Positions 17,132-25,958 of a stretch of 64,000 bases of DNA are shown piece by piece. Positions within the stretch are counted from its first letter, which is position 1. Every line of letters begins with the position of its first letter. The stretch spans positions 2,061,501 through 2,125,500 of the forward strand of contig CP102274.1 in assembly GCA_025149285.1 (NCBI GenBank), written 5' to 3'. The notes below the pieces were generated by a model that was given only the letters and a program-made list of their open reading frames with translations, had not been told where the DNA came from and made no database searches. Position numbers and translations under genes: made by a program. Source of the DNA: Hungatella hathewayi (GTDB lineage Bacteria; Bacillota; Clostridia; Lachnospirales; Lachnospiraceae).

Positions 17132-17851
17132 CTAATCGAGTTTTGTATAACCGTAGCTGTTGACAATCGCATCCAGCTTGATTCCATTCTTACAATCCGG
17201 ACAGTTATCCGGCTCGGAGAGACGGAAGTCAGGAAGATCGGAAGAATCAAATACCGAGTTAACCGGATAACCGTCGATCTCGTTCACTGCCGCAAAGATA
17301 ACGGAGATGCCTTCCAGAATGCCGCCGTAGGATTCGATGCAGCGAATGCTCTTTAAAATAGTACGGCCGGACATCGCAGTAGCAAGAACGACTAATACGT
17401 GTTTATCCTTCAGCATATGCTTGATGTTGTCACGAACGACCATCTGTCCCGCAGAATCGAATTCCGGTGTTACGATGTAAGTAGTCTTGTGGATATTGGT
17501 GGTGGTAACGCCGAGCTCGGATAATTCCTTTGCCACATAGGCGCCGATTACCTCGCAGCCATCCATACAGATGATGGTATCGATTGGAGTCTTGGAAGCA
17601 AACGCTTTGGAATAATGCTTGAGTTCTTCCGCTCCTACGCCAATCAGACCTGATAAATCGACACGGTTTACGTATCTCTTAACCATGGATTTGGCAACCT
17701 GTTCCGCTTCCTCCTGACGCATCTTCAGCGTGGTCATGTCAATGTAATAGTTAATGTGAAAACGGTCTGATGAGAAATGTCCTTTTGTTACTTTTAAAGC
17801 CAGTTTATCATTGTCTCTGGCGCGAATTTTGGTTTCCTGCCCCATACTCAT
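17132..17851 (-). CDS. Phosphoribosyltransferase-like protein (orotate PRTase-like)
   Basis: 239 residues from the ATG at 17851, 9 bases after AAGGAGG. It has a type I PRTase fold: PIDTIICMDGCEVIGAYVAKEL, then the PRPP-loop position VLVVLATAMSGRT. In active enzymes this loop normally carries two acidic residues (DD/ED); here they are A-T, so PRPP catalysis is doubtful. A C-terminal CPDCKNG pair may bind zinc. It follows pncB on the same strand, suggesting a role in NAD or nucleotide salvage, or regulation. Confidence 0.75.
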   Translation of the reverse strand: MSMGQETKIRARDNDKLALKVTKGHFSSDRFHINYYIDMTTLKMRQEEAEQVAKSMVKRYVNRVDLSGLIGVGAEELKHYSKAFASKTPIDTIICMDGCEVIGAYVAKELSELGVTTTNIHKTTYIVTPEFDSAGQMVVRDNIKHMLKDKHVLVVLATAMSGRTILKSIRCIESYGGILEGISVIFAAVNEIDGYPVNSVFDSSDLPDFRLSEPDNCPDCKNGIKLDAIVNSYGYTKLD

Positions 17852-17933
17852 AAAAAACAACCTCCTTTGTCATATTACTTCTATTATAACCGATGTCAAC
17901 CGCAGAAACTATAACAAAGGTTAACTTTTTTCG

Positions 17934-19394
17934 TTATTCTGAAAAATGATAGCTGTCCAGAAGCTGATTTTTCATATGCCACAGCTCATTGGAGAGATCC
18001 ACATGTACCTCATGAGGGTTCACAAGACGGCGGGATTCATCCCAGAGTGTATCCAGTTCTTTTTTGCAGTACGCCTGAATGTCCATGACGGCAGGCGAAT
18101 CGTAGACACATTCTCCGTTCTTAAATACCGGAACCATCAGATCACGCAGATGGTAGGTGTTGGGCGCCAGATGCGTCTTTTTCCAGGTCTCGATCGGATC
18201 AAAGAGCAGCAGAGAATGATTTTCATTATACTTTTCGCCTTCCAGGCAGATTAAATCGGCAATCATTTTTCCGGTTTCCCTGCTGTAAATCCTCTTAATG
18301 CACTTATTGCCCGGGTTGGTAATCTTCTCGGCATTTTCGGATAACTTAATCTTCGGAACAAATTTTCCGCTCTTCTTATCCAGGATGGCAGCAAGCTTAT
18401 ATACGCCGCCGAAGGACGGGCAGTCCTTGGAGGTAATCAGATTTGTACCGACGCCCCAGGAGTTGATGGCAGCACCCTGAATCTTTAAGCTGTTGATCAG
18501 AGACTCATCCAGGTCATTGGAGGCAGAGATGACTGCGTCGGGGAATCCGGCGTCGTCCAGCATTTTTTTTGCTTTCTTGGACAGATAGGCCAGATCGCCG
18601 CTGTCCAGACGAATTCCGTAGAAGGTCAGCGGGATACCTGCCTCCCTCATTTCCTTAAATACCTTAATGGCATTGGGAACGCCGGACTTCAGTGTGTCGT
18701 AGGTGTCTACCAGCAGGATACAGGCGGATGGATACAGTCTGGCATAGGTGCGGAACGCAGTCAGTTCATCGGGAAAACTCATGATCCAGCTGTGAGCGTG
18801 GGTTCCCTTGACCGGAACGTTGAACATCTTGCCGCACAGAACATTGGAAGTTCCGATGCATCCGGCGATCATGGCGGCCCTTGCGCCATAGATTCCGGCA
18901 TCGGGCCCCTGAGCACGGCGAAGGCCAAATTCCATAACTCCGTCGCCGCCTGCTGCGTATACGACGCGCGCCGTCTTTGTAGCGATCAGGCTCTGATGAT
19001 TGATAATATTTAACAGTGCGGTCTCAATTAGCTGTGCCTCCATAATGGGAGCGATTACTTTGACCAGCGGTTCACGCGGGAAGATGACAGTCCCTTCCGG
19101 TATGGCGTAGATGTCGCCTGAGAATTTAAAATGGCGCAAATATTCCAGAAAGTCTTCGCCGAACAGCCCCGTTGAGCGTAGATAGTCCACATCGTCCTCT
19201 TCAAAATGAAGATCTTTGATATACTGGATCACCTGCTCCAGACCGGCACAGATCGCATAACCGTTGCCGCCCGGATTTGTGCGGTAAAATGCATCGAAGA
19301 TTACCGTCTCATTGGCATCCTTTTCTTTGAAATAGCCCTGCATCATGGTTAACTCGTATAGATCCGTTAATAAGGTTAAATTGCGCTGGCTCAT
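17934..19394 (-). CDS. pncB: Nicotinate phosphoribosyltransferase
   Basis: 486 residues from the ATG at 19394, chosen for AGAAGGAG seven bases ahead; a further in-frame TTG lies upstream. It converts nicotinate, PRPP and ATP to nicotinate mononucleotide, the entry step of NAD salvage. Family motifs: LTDLYELTMMQGYF at the N-terminus, EFGLRRAQGPDAG, GTHAHSWIMSF with the catalytic histidine region, and LRLDSGDLAYLSKK-type YGIRLDSGDLAYL. It is the long Firmicutes form with a C-terminal extension. A PRTase-like gene follows. Confidence 0.93.
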   Translation of the reverse strand: MSQRNLTLLTDLYELTMMQGYFKEKDANETVIFDAFYRTNPGGNGYAICAGLEQVIQYIKDLHFEEDDVDYLRSTGLFGEDFLEYLRHFKFSGDIYAIPEGTVIFPREPLVKVIAPIMEAQLIETALLNIINHQSLIATKTARVVYAAGGDGVMEFGLRRAQGPDAGIYGARAAMIAGCIGTSNVLCGKMFNVPVKGTHAHSWIMSFPDELTAFRTYARLYPSACILLVDTYDTLKSGVPNAIKVFKEMREAGIPLTFYGIRLDSGDLAYLSKKAKKMLDDAGFPDAVISASNDLDESLINSLKIQGAAINSWGVGTNLITSKDCPSFGGVYKLAAILDKKSGKFVPKIKLSENAEKITNPGNKCIKRIYSRETGKMIADLICLEGEKYNENHSLLLFDPIETWKKTHLAPNTYHLRDLMVPVFKNGECVYDSPAVMDIQAYCKKELDTLWDESRRLVNPHEVHVDLSNELWHMKNQLLDSYHFSE

Positions 19395-19475
19395 ATGTGT
19401 TCTCCTTCTGAACAATTAATGTAGGGGGCGGAGCGATTGGGACCGCAAGGTCCGGGGACTCTGTCCTTTTTGGAC

Positions 19476-19503
19476 ATTATACCATAACTTTACAAAAACG
19501 CAA
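19476..19503 (-). promoter_or_regulatory. Promoter of pncB
   Basis: On the minus strand TTGCGT (19503-19498), 16 bp, TATAAT (19481-19476). The leader to the ATG at 19394 contains a small GGACC/GGTCC hairpin but no recognised riboswitch. Confidence 0.6.
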
Positions 19504-19658
19504 TGTGATTGATAAAAAAATAACAAACTATAATATCAGAATAATTCTGGAACATTGACATAACAAAAAGTTTAATAGAAATAAAAATATAAATATTTGC
19601 AATAATTATATACAATTTGACAATTACGAAATTATTTATTAATTTTTTATAAAGAGTC

Positions 19659-19687
19659 TTGCAAAATGAAGAGAGATACTATATAAT
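19659..19687 (+). promoter_or_regulatory. Promoter of the candidate large ncRNA
   Basis: TTGCAA (19659-19664), 17 bp, TATAAT (19682-19687); start expected near 19694. The upstream 150 bases are very AT-rich and hold another TTGACA at 19617. Confidence 0.6.
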
Positions 19688-19693
19688 AAAGCT

Positions 19694-20250
19694 ATCAAAA
19701 GAAAGAGATACAAGATATAGATAATCTTCCCGGGAACAGGAAGCGGGAAGGATAAAAATATAACTGAAAAGGAGGTAGATTCCACCGAAAACATAAGTTT
19801 CGTCTGATTTCCATTTTGGAAGCAGGCAATAGGAAAAACCATTCAGCCACAGTGAAAAGCCATTCCTTCTATGATGAATAAATGCGAAAGCATGGATGAA
19901 GTAGTTGGAAAAAATCTATATATCTTTTACATATGCCTATATTCCGTTATAAACTGCAAAGGAAAATTCATCGTATGAGTCATATGACGAGAAAGTATGA
20001 TTCGTCCGAACAAAGGTTTCCACATATGTAGCTTACTACCATATAGAAGAATGAAAATGACGATGCAGAGATAAACCAGATGATAGATGAGGCCCGGTAA
20101 TGGAGTGGCGAAAGGGAAAAAAATTTCATATAGAGCATCCAGGTACATAAGTATCAGTGACAAAACAAAAAGTGAGGGTAAAGTCCAATGGATGAAGTAG
20201 TTTAGGAACGGGTATCGAAATTCATGTGAATGAGTCGGTACCCGTTTCTA
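19694..20250 (+). ncRNA. Candidate large structured non-coding RNA (about 555 nt)
   Basis: A 1-kb stretch without a convincing gene holds a promoter at 19659-19687 and a strong terminator at 20207-20253. Between them are many short hairpins: CTTCCCG/CGGGAAG near 19726-19749, a GAAA-tetraloop hairpin ATGCGAAAGCAT near 19882, and ATATGTAG-CTTA-CTACCATAT near 20023-20044. The 15-mer ATGGATGAAGTAGTT occurs twice (about 19892 and 20189). Size and density of GNRA-type loops recall the ROOL/OLE large-RNA classes, but I cannot assign one. Possible open frames inside lack ribosome binding sites. Not tmRNA or RNase P: their conserved cores are absent. Confidence 0.6.
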
Positions 20251-20253
20251 TTT
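20207..20253 (+). terminator. Terminator of the candidate ncRNA
   Basis: AACGGGTA (20207-20214) pairs with TACCCGTT (20239-20246); CGA/TCG and TTCA/TGAA extend the stem, and TTTCTATTTG follows. Confidence 0.85.
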
Positions 20254-20359
20254 GTGTTCAGACTGTTTGTGTTCAGGCGGTTTAAGCAGACAGCCGGACG
20301 GCTGCAGCTTCCTGTAGAGAGTGGACGATTGCAAAGGTTGAGAATTAATGAAAAAATAC

Positions 20360-20394
20360 TTGACAGAACAAACTGTAACTGATAATATTACAGT
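20360..20394 (+). promoter_or_regulatory. Promoter with overlapping palindromic operator
   Basis: TTGACA (20360-20365), 17 bp, TAATAT (20383-20388). The perfect inverted repeat ACTGTAA (20372-20378) / TTACAGT (20388-20394) straddles the -10, and another GTTACAG half-site lies about 25 bases downstream. The position is that of a repressor site; no regulator gene is adjacent. Confidence 0.7.
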
Positions 20395-20437
20395 ATGATA
20401 ACTGAAACAAAAAAAGTTACAGAATGGAGCGGACGAG

Positions 20438-20983
20438 ATGATAACAGGGAGATTTTTGATTACGGCGGGTATCGCGGCAGCGGTCCTGGCATTAACGGCG
20501 TGTTCGAGTGGTCAGAAAAGTGCTGCCGGTAAGGAGACACAGAAGACGGAGGCACAGCAGGAAAAGGCTGGAACAGAGAATCGGCCGGCACAGCAGGAAG
20601 AGAACGGAACAGAGGCCCGGACAGCACAGCAGGCAGAGAGCAGAACAGAGGCCCAGGCTTCGCAGTATGTAAAGTACAGGCCGGAAGAGGCAAAGGAAGT
20701 TATGGATTCGGATGAAGCGCTGATCGTGGTGGACGTAAGAACTCCGGAGGAGTACGCGGAGAGCCGCATTGGCGATGCGATTAATATTCCGGTGGAAGAG
20801 ATCGGAGAGGAGATGCCCGGGGAACTGCCGGATTTGGATGCGAAGATTATGGTTTACTGCCGCAGCGGCGTGAGAAGTAAGAACGCAGCGGAGAAGCTGT
20901 TAGACCTTGGTTATAAGAATATCATTGATATAGGCGGCATTAAGGACTGGCCCTATGAGACCGTGTCCGGCGAAAAACAATAA
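20438..20983 (+). CDS. Rhodanese-domain lipoprotein
   Basis: 181 residues. A lipoprotein signal peptide ends at the lipobox LTAC (Cys22). About 55 residues of Gln/Glu/Thr/Ala-rich linker follow, with repeated QQE/TEA blocks, then a single rhodanese domain (about 85-175) with the active-site loop VYCRSGVRSK, whose cysteine would carry a persulfide. It should sit on the outer face of the membrane and handle sulfane sulfur or thiols. The flavin disulfide oxidoreductase 31 bases downstream is likely co-transcribed. Confidence 0.88.
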   Translation: MITGRFLITAGIAAAVLALTACSSGQKSAAGKETQKTEAQQEKAGTENRPAQQEENGTEARTAQQAESRTEAQASQYVKYRPEEAKEVMDSDEALIVVDVRTPEEYAESRIGDAINIPVEEIGEEMPGELPDLDAKIMVYCRSGVRSKNAAEKLLDLGYKNIIDIGGIKDWPYETVSGEKQ

Positions 20984-21014
20984 AAATAGAGAAGACAGGA
21001 AAGGAAGGTTTGAC

Positions 21015-22391
21015 ATGAAAAAGTTTGATGCGGTGATTATAGGATTTGGCAAAGGCGGAAAAACACTGGCGGGAAAGCTGGCAGGAGAAGGAAAAAACGT
21101 AGCATTGATTGAGAAATCAGATAAGATGTATGGAGGTACCTGCATTAATGTGGGCTGTATTCCTTCCAAGTCTCTGGTGAGAAGTTCTCAGATCACAGAG
21201 TCAAAGGGAGAGATTTCTTTTGAAGAGAAGGCGGAATTATACAGGACAGCCATTGAAGAAAAACGGCGTGTTACCTCCATGCTTCGGAAAAAGAATTTTG
21301 ATAAGCTGGATCATCTGGAAACAGTGACGATTTATAATGGAACTGCCAGTTTCCTCTCCAATACGCAGGTAAACGTAGTGCCGGCAGACGGTTCAGAAGA
21401 ATTTACCATAGAAGGAGACCAGATATTTATCAATACGGGAAGCACTCCGTTTGTGCCACCGATTGAGGGAATAGAAGGGAATCCCCAGGTGTACTTAAGC
21501 GAGACATTTATGGATCTGGAGACGCTTCCGAAGAAGCTGGTCATCATTGGAGGCGGCTATATCGGACTGGAGTTTTCGTCCATGTATTCCGGATTTGGCT
21601 CTGAGGTTACGGTCATTCAGAACGAAGCCCGCCTGATTCCGAGGGAGGATGAAGATATCGCAGCGGAGATCCAGAAGGTTTTGGAAGAAAAGGGCGTTCA
21701 ATTCGTGATTGGCGCGGCCATTTCCAGCATCAGAAAAGAAGGGGACCGGTCTTACGTTCATTATTCTGCCGATGGAAAAGAGGGTGATCTGGAGGCGGAT
21801 GCAATTCTGGTCGCTACAGGCAGAAGACCCAACACGGCGGGACTGAATCTGGAGGCGGCCGGTGTCGAAGTTACGGCCCGCGGCGGTGTGAAAGTAGATG
21901 ATGCTTATCGGACGACGGCTCCGAATATCTGGGCCATGGGAGATGCAGCCGGGGGGCTTCAGTTTACCTACGTTTCCCTGGATGATTTCCGAATCGTGTG
22001 GTCCAGTCTTCACGGCGGAGCCTATGATGCCAGGGCAGCCAGGAGAAGCCATATTCCGTACAGTGTTTTTATTGAGCCATCCTTTTCAAGAGTCGGTATG
22101 AATGAACAGGAAGCGAGAATGGCGGGGTTAGACGTGAAGATCGCCAGACTGCCTGCGTCTGCGATTCCGAAGGCGGCTGTCTTAAATAAAACCAAAGGCG
22201 TTTTAAAGGCGGTAATTGATGCAAAGACGAATCAGATTTTAGGCGCCATGCTGTTCTGTGAGGAATCCTACGAGATGATTAATATCGTGAAGCTGGCGAT
22301 GGATCTGAATGCAGACTACACGGTATTGAGAGATCAGATTTATACGCATCCGACTATGAGTGAGGCGCTTAATGACTTATTCGCGGTCTGA
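21015..22391 (+). CDS. FAD-dependent pyridine nucleotide-disulfide oxidoreductase
   Basis: 458 residues from the ATG at 21015 (AAGGAAGG upstream). FAD-binding AVIIGFGKGGKTLAGKLA starts the protein and the redox pair is C43-INVG-C48 in GGTCINVGCIPSKS. The NAD(P)H-binding GGGYIGLEFSSMYSGFGSEV lies near 178-197, and the C-terminal dimer domain has the HPTMSEALND motif with the active-site His. No N-terminal HMA domain or C-terminal vicinal cysteines are seen, so it is not a classical mercuric reductase. It is probably a class I disulfide reductase partner of the upstream rhodanese lipoprotein. Confidence 0.88.
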   Translation: MKKFDAVIIGFGKGGKTLAGKLAGEGKNVALIEKSDKMYGGTCINVGCIPSKSLVRSSQITESKGEISFEEKAELYRTAIEEKRRVTSMLRKKNFDKLDHLETVTIYNGTASFLSNTQVNVVPADGSEEFTIEGDQIFINTGSTPFVPPIEGIEGNPQVYLSETFMDLETLPKKLVIIGGGYIGLEFSSMYSGFGSEVTVIQNEARLIPREDEDIAAEIQKVLEEKGVQFVIGAAISSIRKEGDRSYVHYSADGKEGDLEADAILVATGRRPNTAGLNLEAAGVEVTARGGVKVDDAYRTTAPNIWAMGDAAGGLQFTYVSLDDFRIVWSSLHGGAYDARAARRSHIPYSVFIEPSFSRVGMNEQEARMAGLDVKIARLPASAIPKAAVLNKTKGVLKAVIDAKTNQILGAMLFCEESYEMINIVKLAMDLNADYTVLRDQIYTHPTMSEALNDLFAV

Positions 22392-22428
22392 TACGGGCAG
22401 TTTGATGAGGTCTGATACGGGGCATAAT

Positions 22429-22467
22429 GACGAAAATAAGCGGCAGATACCCGAAATTTCGTCTTTT
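22429..22467 (+). terminator. Weak terminator after the oxidoreductase
   Basis: GACGAAA (22429-22435) pairs with TTTCGTC (22457-22463), followed by TTTT. A 13-base direct repeat GGTCTGATACGGG (first copy spans the stop codon) precedes it. Confidence 0.5.
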
Positions 22468-22469
22468 AC

Positions 22470-22498
22470 TTGACATTTCCTCCCATAAAACCTATAAT
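22470..22498 (+). promoter_or_regulatory. Promoter of ileS leader
   Basis: TTGACA (22470-22475), 17 bp, TATAAT (22493-22498): a consensus sigma-A promoter. Confidence 0.9.
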
Positions 22499-22539
22499 GA
22501 GAAGACATATAAGGCATAACCTGCCATTATATTATAGGA

Positions 22540-22784
22540 AAAAAGACGATGAAAGAGACAGTAGGACCGTGGGAAATCCAAAGCGAGCCGGGGATGGTGA
22601 AAGCCTGGTGAGAGTAGTCATGGGAACGAATATCACTCTGGAGTCTCCGGCTGAAAGCTGTGTAAGCAGTAAGCCAGGACGTGAATCCTACGTTACAGGG
22701 AACGCATATGTCAGTATGCTGTAATAGGTGGTTTAGCGAAGCACGGCCTTCGTCCTGATTACGGGACGAGGGCCTTCTTTTTTT
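22540..22784 (+). promoter_or_regulatory. T-box leader, isoleucine-specific
   Basis: A T-box riboswitch that senses uncharged tRNA-Ile. The specifier ATC (22632-22634) lies in GAATATCACT. The antiterminator bulge reads AGGTGGTTTAGCGAAGC (22726-22742); TGGT (22729-22732) fits a tRNA end with discriminator A. The terminator is GGCCTTCGTCC (22745-22755) with GGACGAGGGCC (22764-22774) and TTCTTTTTTT. Uncharged tRNA would stabilise the antiterminator and allow ileS expression. Confidence 0.92.
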
Positions 22785-22810
22785 ACTATTCATAAAGGAG
22801 GTCAAAAGAG

Positions 22811-25800
22811 ATGTATAACAAAGTTCCTACAGACTTGAATTTTGTAGCGAGAGAAAAAGAAGTTGAAAAATTCTGGGAAGATCACGATATTTTCCAGAAG
22901 AGCATTGATAACAGAAAAAAGGCTGAAACCTACACATTTTATGACGGTCCGCCTACCGCCAACGGAAAACCTCATATCGGCCATGTCCTTACCCGTGTGA
23001 TCAAGGATATGATTCCGAGATACCGCACCATGAAGGGGTGCGACGTGCCGCGAAAGGCCGGCTGGGATACCCATGGACTCCCTGTTGAGCTGGAAGTGGA
23101 GAAGATGCTGGGACTGGACGGCAAGGAGCAGATCGAGGAATACGGTCTTGAGCCGTTTATCAAGCACTGTAAGGAAAGCGTATGGAAGTACAAGGGCATG
23201 TGGGAAGATTTCTCCAAGACTGTCGGCTTCTGGGCGGATATGGATGATCCGTACGTTACCTATGAGAATTACTATATCGAGTCCGAGTGGTGGGCTCTCA
23301 AGCAGATCTGGGAAAAGGGGCTTCTCTACAAGGGATTTAAGATCGTTCCTTACTGTCCGCGATGCGGAACGCCGCTTTCCAGCCACGAGGTGGCCCAGGG
23401 ATATAAGGACGTGAAAGAACGCTCGGCTATCGCCAGATTCAAGGTAAAGGGCGAGGATGCCTACATTCTGGCATGGACGACAACACCGTGGACGCTTCCC
23501 TCCAACGTGGCGCTCTGTGTGAATCCGAACGAGTCCTACGTAAAGGTGAAAAACGGAGATTATACGTACTATCTTGCGGAAGCTTTGTGTGATACGGTTC
23601 TGAACAGTGAATACACTGTACTGGAGCGTTTTACCGGCAAAGATCTGGAGTTTAAGGAGTATGAGCCGCTGTTTGATTTCGTGCATCCGGCGAAGAAGGC
23701 GTACTATGTAACCTGTGACACATACGTAACACTGACTGACGGTACCGGCGTCGTTCATATCGCACCGGCCTTCGGTGAAGACGACTCCAAGGTGGGCAGA
23801 AAATACGACCTGCCGTTCGTCCAGCTGGTTGATTCCAAAGGTGAGATGACGAAGGAGACGAAATGGGCGGGCACCTTCTGTAAGAAGGCCGATCCGCTGG
23901 TTTTAAAGGATCTGGAAGAGAGGGGGCTCCTGTTCTCTGCACCGGTATTCGAGCATAGCTATCCGCACTGCTGGAGATGTGACACTCCCCTGATTTATTA
24001 TGCGAGAGAGTCCTGGTTTATCAAGATGACCGATGTGAAGGAGGACTTAATCCGCAACAACAATACCATCAACTGGATCCCTGAGAGTATCGGCAAGGGA
24101 CGTTTCGGTGACTGGCTGGAGAACGTTCAGGACTGGGGCATCAGCCGGAACCGTTACTGGGGCACACCGTTAAATGTATGGGAGTGTGAGTGCGGCCATC
24201 AGCATGCCATCGGAAGCATCGAGGAATTAAAGTCCATGTCGCCGAACTGTCCGGATGACATAGAGCTTCACCGGCCATATATCGACGCGGTGACCATCAC
24301 CTGCCCGAAGTGCGGAAAGCAGATGAAGAGAGTCCCGGAGGTAATCGACTGCTGGTTCGATTCCGGTTCCATGCCGTTTGCACAGCACCATTATCCGTTT
24401 GAGAATAAGGAGCTGTTTGAGCAGCAGTTCCCGGCGGACTTCATCTCCGAGGCGGTGGATCAGACGAGAGGATGGTTCTATTCCCTTTTGGCTATCTCCA
24501 CCCTGATCTTTAACAAGGCGCCGTATAAGAACGTCATCGTTCTGGGCCATGTACAGGATGAGAACGGACAGAAGATGTCGAAGTCCAAGGGCAACGCGGT
24601 TGATCCGTTCCAGGCTCTCGAAGAGTTTGGCGCCGATGCCATCCGCTGGTATTTCTATATCAACAGCGCGCCGTGGCTTCCGAACCGGTTCCATGGCAAG
24701 GCCGTAATGGAAGGCCAGCGCAAGTTTATGGGCACTTTATGGAATACGTACGCTTTCTTTGTTCTCTATGCAAATATTGATGAATTTGATGCAACTAAAT
24801 ACAAACTGGAATACGACAAGCTTCCGGTTATGGATAAATGGCTTCTGTCGAAGTTAAATACCTTAATCAAGACCGTGGACGGTAATCTGGGAAATTATCA
24901 GATTCCGGAGGCGGCAAGAGCGCTTCAGGAGTTTGTGGATGACATGAGCAACTGGTACGTCAGAAGAAGCCGTGAGCGTTTTTGGGCCAAAGGCATGGAA
25001 CAGGATAAGATAAATGCCTATATGACCCTGTATACCGCACTGGTGACCGTCAGCAAGGTGGCAGCGCCGATGATCCCGTTCATGACGGAGGAGATCTACC
25101 AGAACCTGGTATGTAACATCGATAAGAATGCGCCGGAGAGCATCCATCTATGCGATTATCCGGTGGCGGATGAATCCTGCATCGATGAGAAGCTGGAAGA
25201 CAACATGGATGAGGTCTTAAAGATCGTAGTGATGGGCCGTGCGGCCAGAAATACGGCGAATATCAAGAACCGCCAGCCGATCGGCCGGATGTTTGTAAAA
25301 GCGCCTCATGAACTCTCTGTATTCTATCAGGAGATCATCGAGGAGGAGCTGAATGTCAAGACCGTTGTATTTACAGATGATGTCCGCGATTTCACCAGCT
25401 ACAGCTTTAAGCCGCAGTTAAAGACGGTCGGCCCGAAATACGGAAAACAGTTAAACAACATCAGAAAAGCCCTTTCCGAGGTGGACGGAAATACCGCCAT
25501 GGATACTCTGAATGAAAAGGGCGCTCTCACGTTCGAATTTGACGGCAGTGAGGTGGTTCTGACGAAGGAAGATTTACTGATCGATACGGCTCAGATGGAG
25601 GGCTACGTATCGGAAGGAGATAATACCGTTACGGTTGTGCTTGACACGAACCTGACACCTGAGCTGATCGAGGAAGGTTTCGTCCGCGAACTGATCAGCA
25701 AGATTCAGACCATGCGTAAGGAAGCAGGTTTTGAGGTGATGGATCATATTCTCATCACCAGCGAAGGCAATGAGAAGATTGCCGGTATTCTGGAAGCACA

Positions 25801-25945
25801 TGGCGAAGTAATAAAGAGCGAGGTTCTCGCAGAAGACATCACACTGGGTAAGGCAGCAGGCTATACGAAGGAATGGAACATCAATGGTGAGAATGTCACG
25901 CTGGGCGTAGAAAAAATTCAGCGGATTGAAACAGTGAACCAATAG
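22811..25945 (+). CDS. ileS: Isoleucyl-tRNA synthetase
   Basis: 1044-residue class I synthetase that charges tRNA-Ile. The HIGH motif is in GKPHIGHVL (55-58) and KMSKS in GQKMSKSKGN (about 590). An editing CP1 domain and a C-terminal anticodon-binding region are present. The 1040-residue length and N-terminal GPPTANGKPHIGHVLTRVIK resemble the eukaryote-like IleS2 type, which is often less sensitive to mupirocin, rather than the 920-residue bacterial IleS1 type (family knowledge; sensitivity here is inferred). Preceded by AAAGGAGG and the T-box. Confidence 0.96.
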   Translation: MYNKVPTDLNFVAREKEVEKFWEDHDIFQKSIDNRKKAETYTFYDGPPTANGKPHIGHVLTRVIKDMIPRYRTMKGCDVPRKAGWDTHGLPVELEVEKMLGLDGKEQIEEYGLEPFIKHCKESVWKYKGMWEDFSKTVGFWADMDDPYVTYENYYIESEWWALKQIWEKGLLYKGFKIVPYCPRCGTPLSSHEVAQGYKDVKERSAIARFKVKGEDAYILAWTTTPWTLPSNVALCVNPNESYVKVKNGDYTYYLAEALCDTVLNSEYTVLERFTGKDLEFKEYEPLFDFVHPAKKAYYVTCDTYVTLTDGTGVVHIAPAFGEDDSKVGRKYDLPFVQLVDSKGEMTKETKWAGTFCKKADPLVLKDLEERGLLFSAPVFEHSYPHCWRCDTPLIYYARESWFIKMTDVKEDLIRNNNTINWIPESIGKGRFGDWLENVQDWGISRNRYWGTPLNVWECECGHQHAIGSIEELKSMSPNCPDDIELHRPYIDAVTITCPKCGKQMKRVPEVIDCWFDSGSMPFAQHHYPFENKELFEQQFPADFISEAVDQTRGWFYSLLAISTLIFNKAPYKNVIVLGHVQDENGQKMSKSKGNAVDPFQALEEFGADAIRWYFYINSAPWLPNRFHGKAVMEGQRKFMGTLWNTYAFFVLYANIDEFDATKYKLEYDKLPVMDKWLLSKLNTLIKTVDGNLGNYQIPEAARALQEFVDDMSNWYVRRSRERFWAKGMEQDKINAYMTLYTALVTVSKVAAPMIPFMTEEIYQNLVCNIDKNAPESIHLCDYPVADESCIDEKLEDNMDEVLKIVVMGRAARNTANIKNRQPIGRMFVKAPHELSVFYQEIIEEELNVKTVVFTDDVRDFTSYSFKPQLKTVGPKYGKQLNNIRKALSEVDGNTAMDTLNEKGALTFEFDGSEVVLTKEDLLIDTAQMEGYVSEGDNTVTVVLDTNLTPELIEEGFVRELISKIQTMRKEAGFEVMDHILITSEGNEKIAGILEAHGEVIKSEVLAEDITLGKAAGYTKEWNINGENVTLGVEKIQRIETVNQ

Positions 25946-25958
25946 GAGGTCATTCACA

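Noticed and set aside
19639..20163. Two short minus-strand frames (about 67 and 78 codons), one hydrophobic
   Set aside because: No ribosome binding sites and they overlap the structured plus-strand RNA candidate.
19694..20250. tmRNA or RNase P RNA
   Set aside because: No 3' CCA-type tRNA-like end or tag frame for tmRNA, and no GAGGAAAGTCC / ACAGAA core for RNase P in the right order.
21015..22391. Mercuric reductase
   Set aside because: No HMA domain or C-terminal Cys pair, and no mer genes around.
22802..23758. 318-codon minus-strand frame
   Set aside because: Complement of the ileS catalytic region, which is clearly the coding strand.
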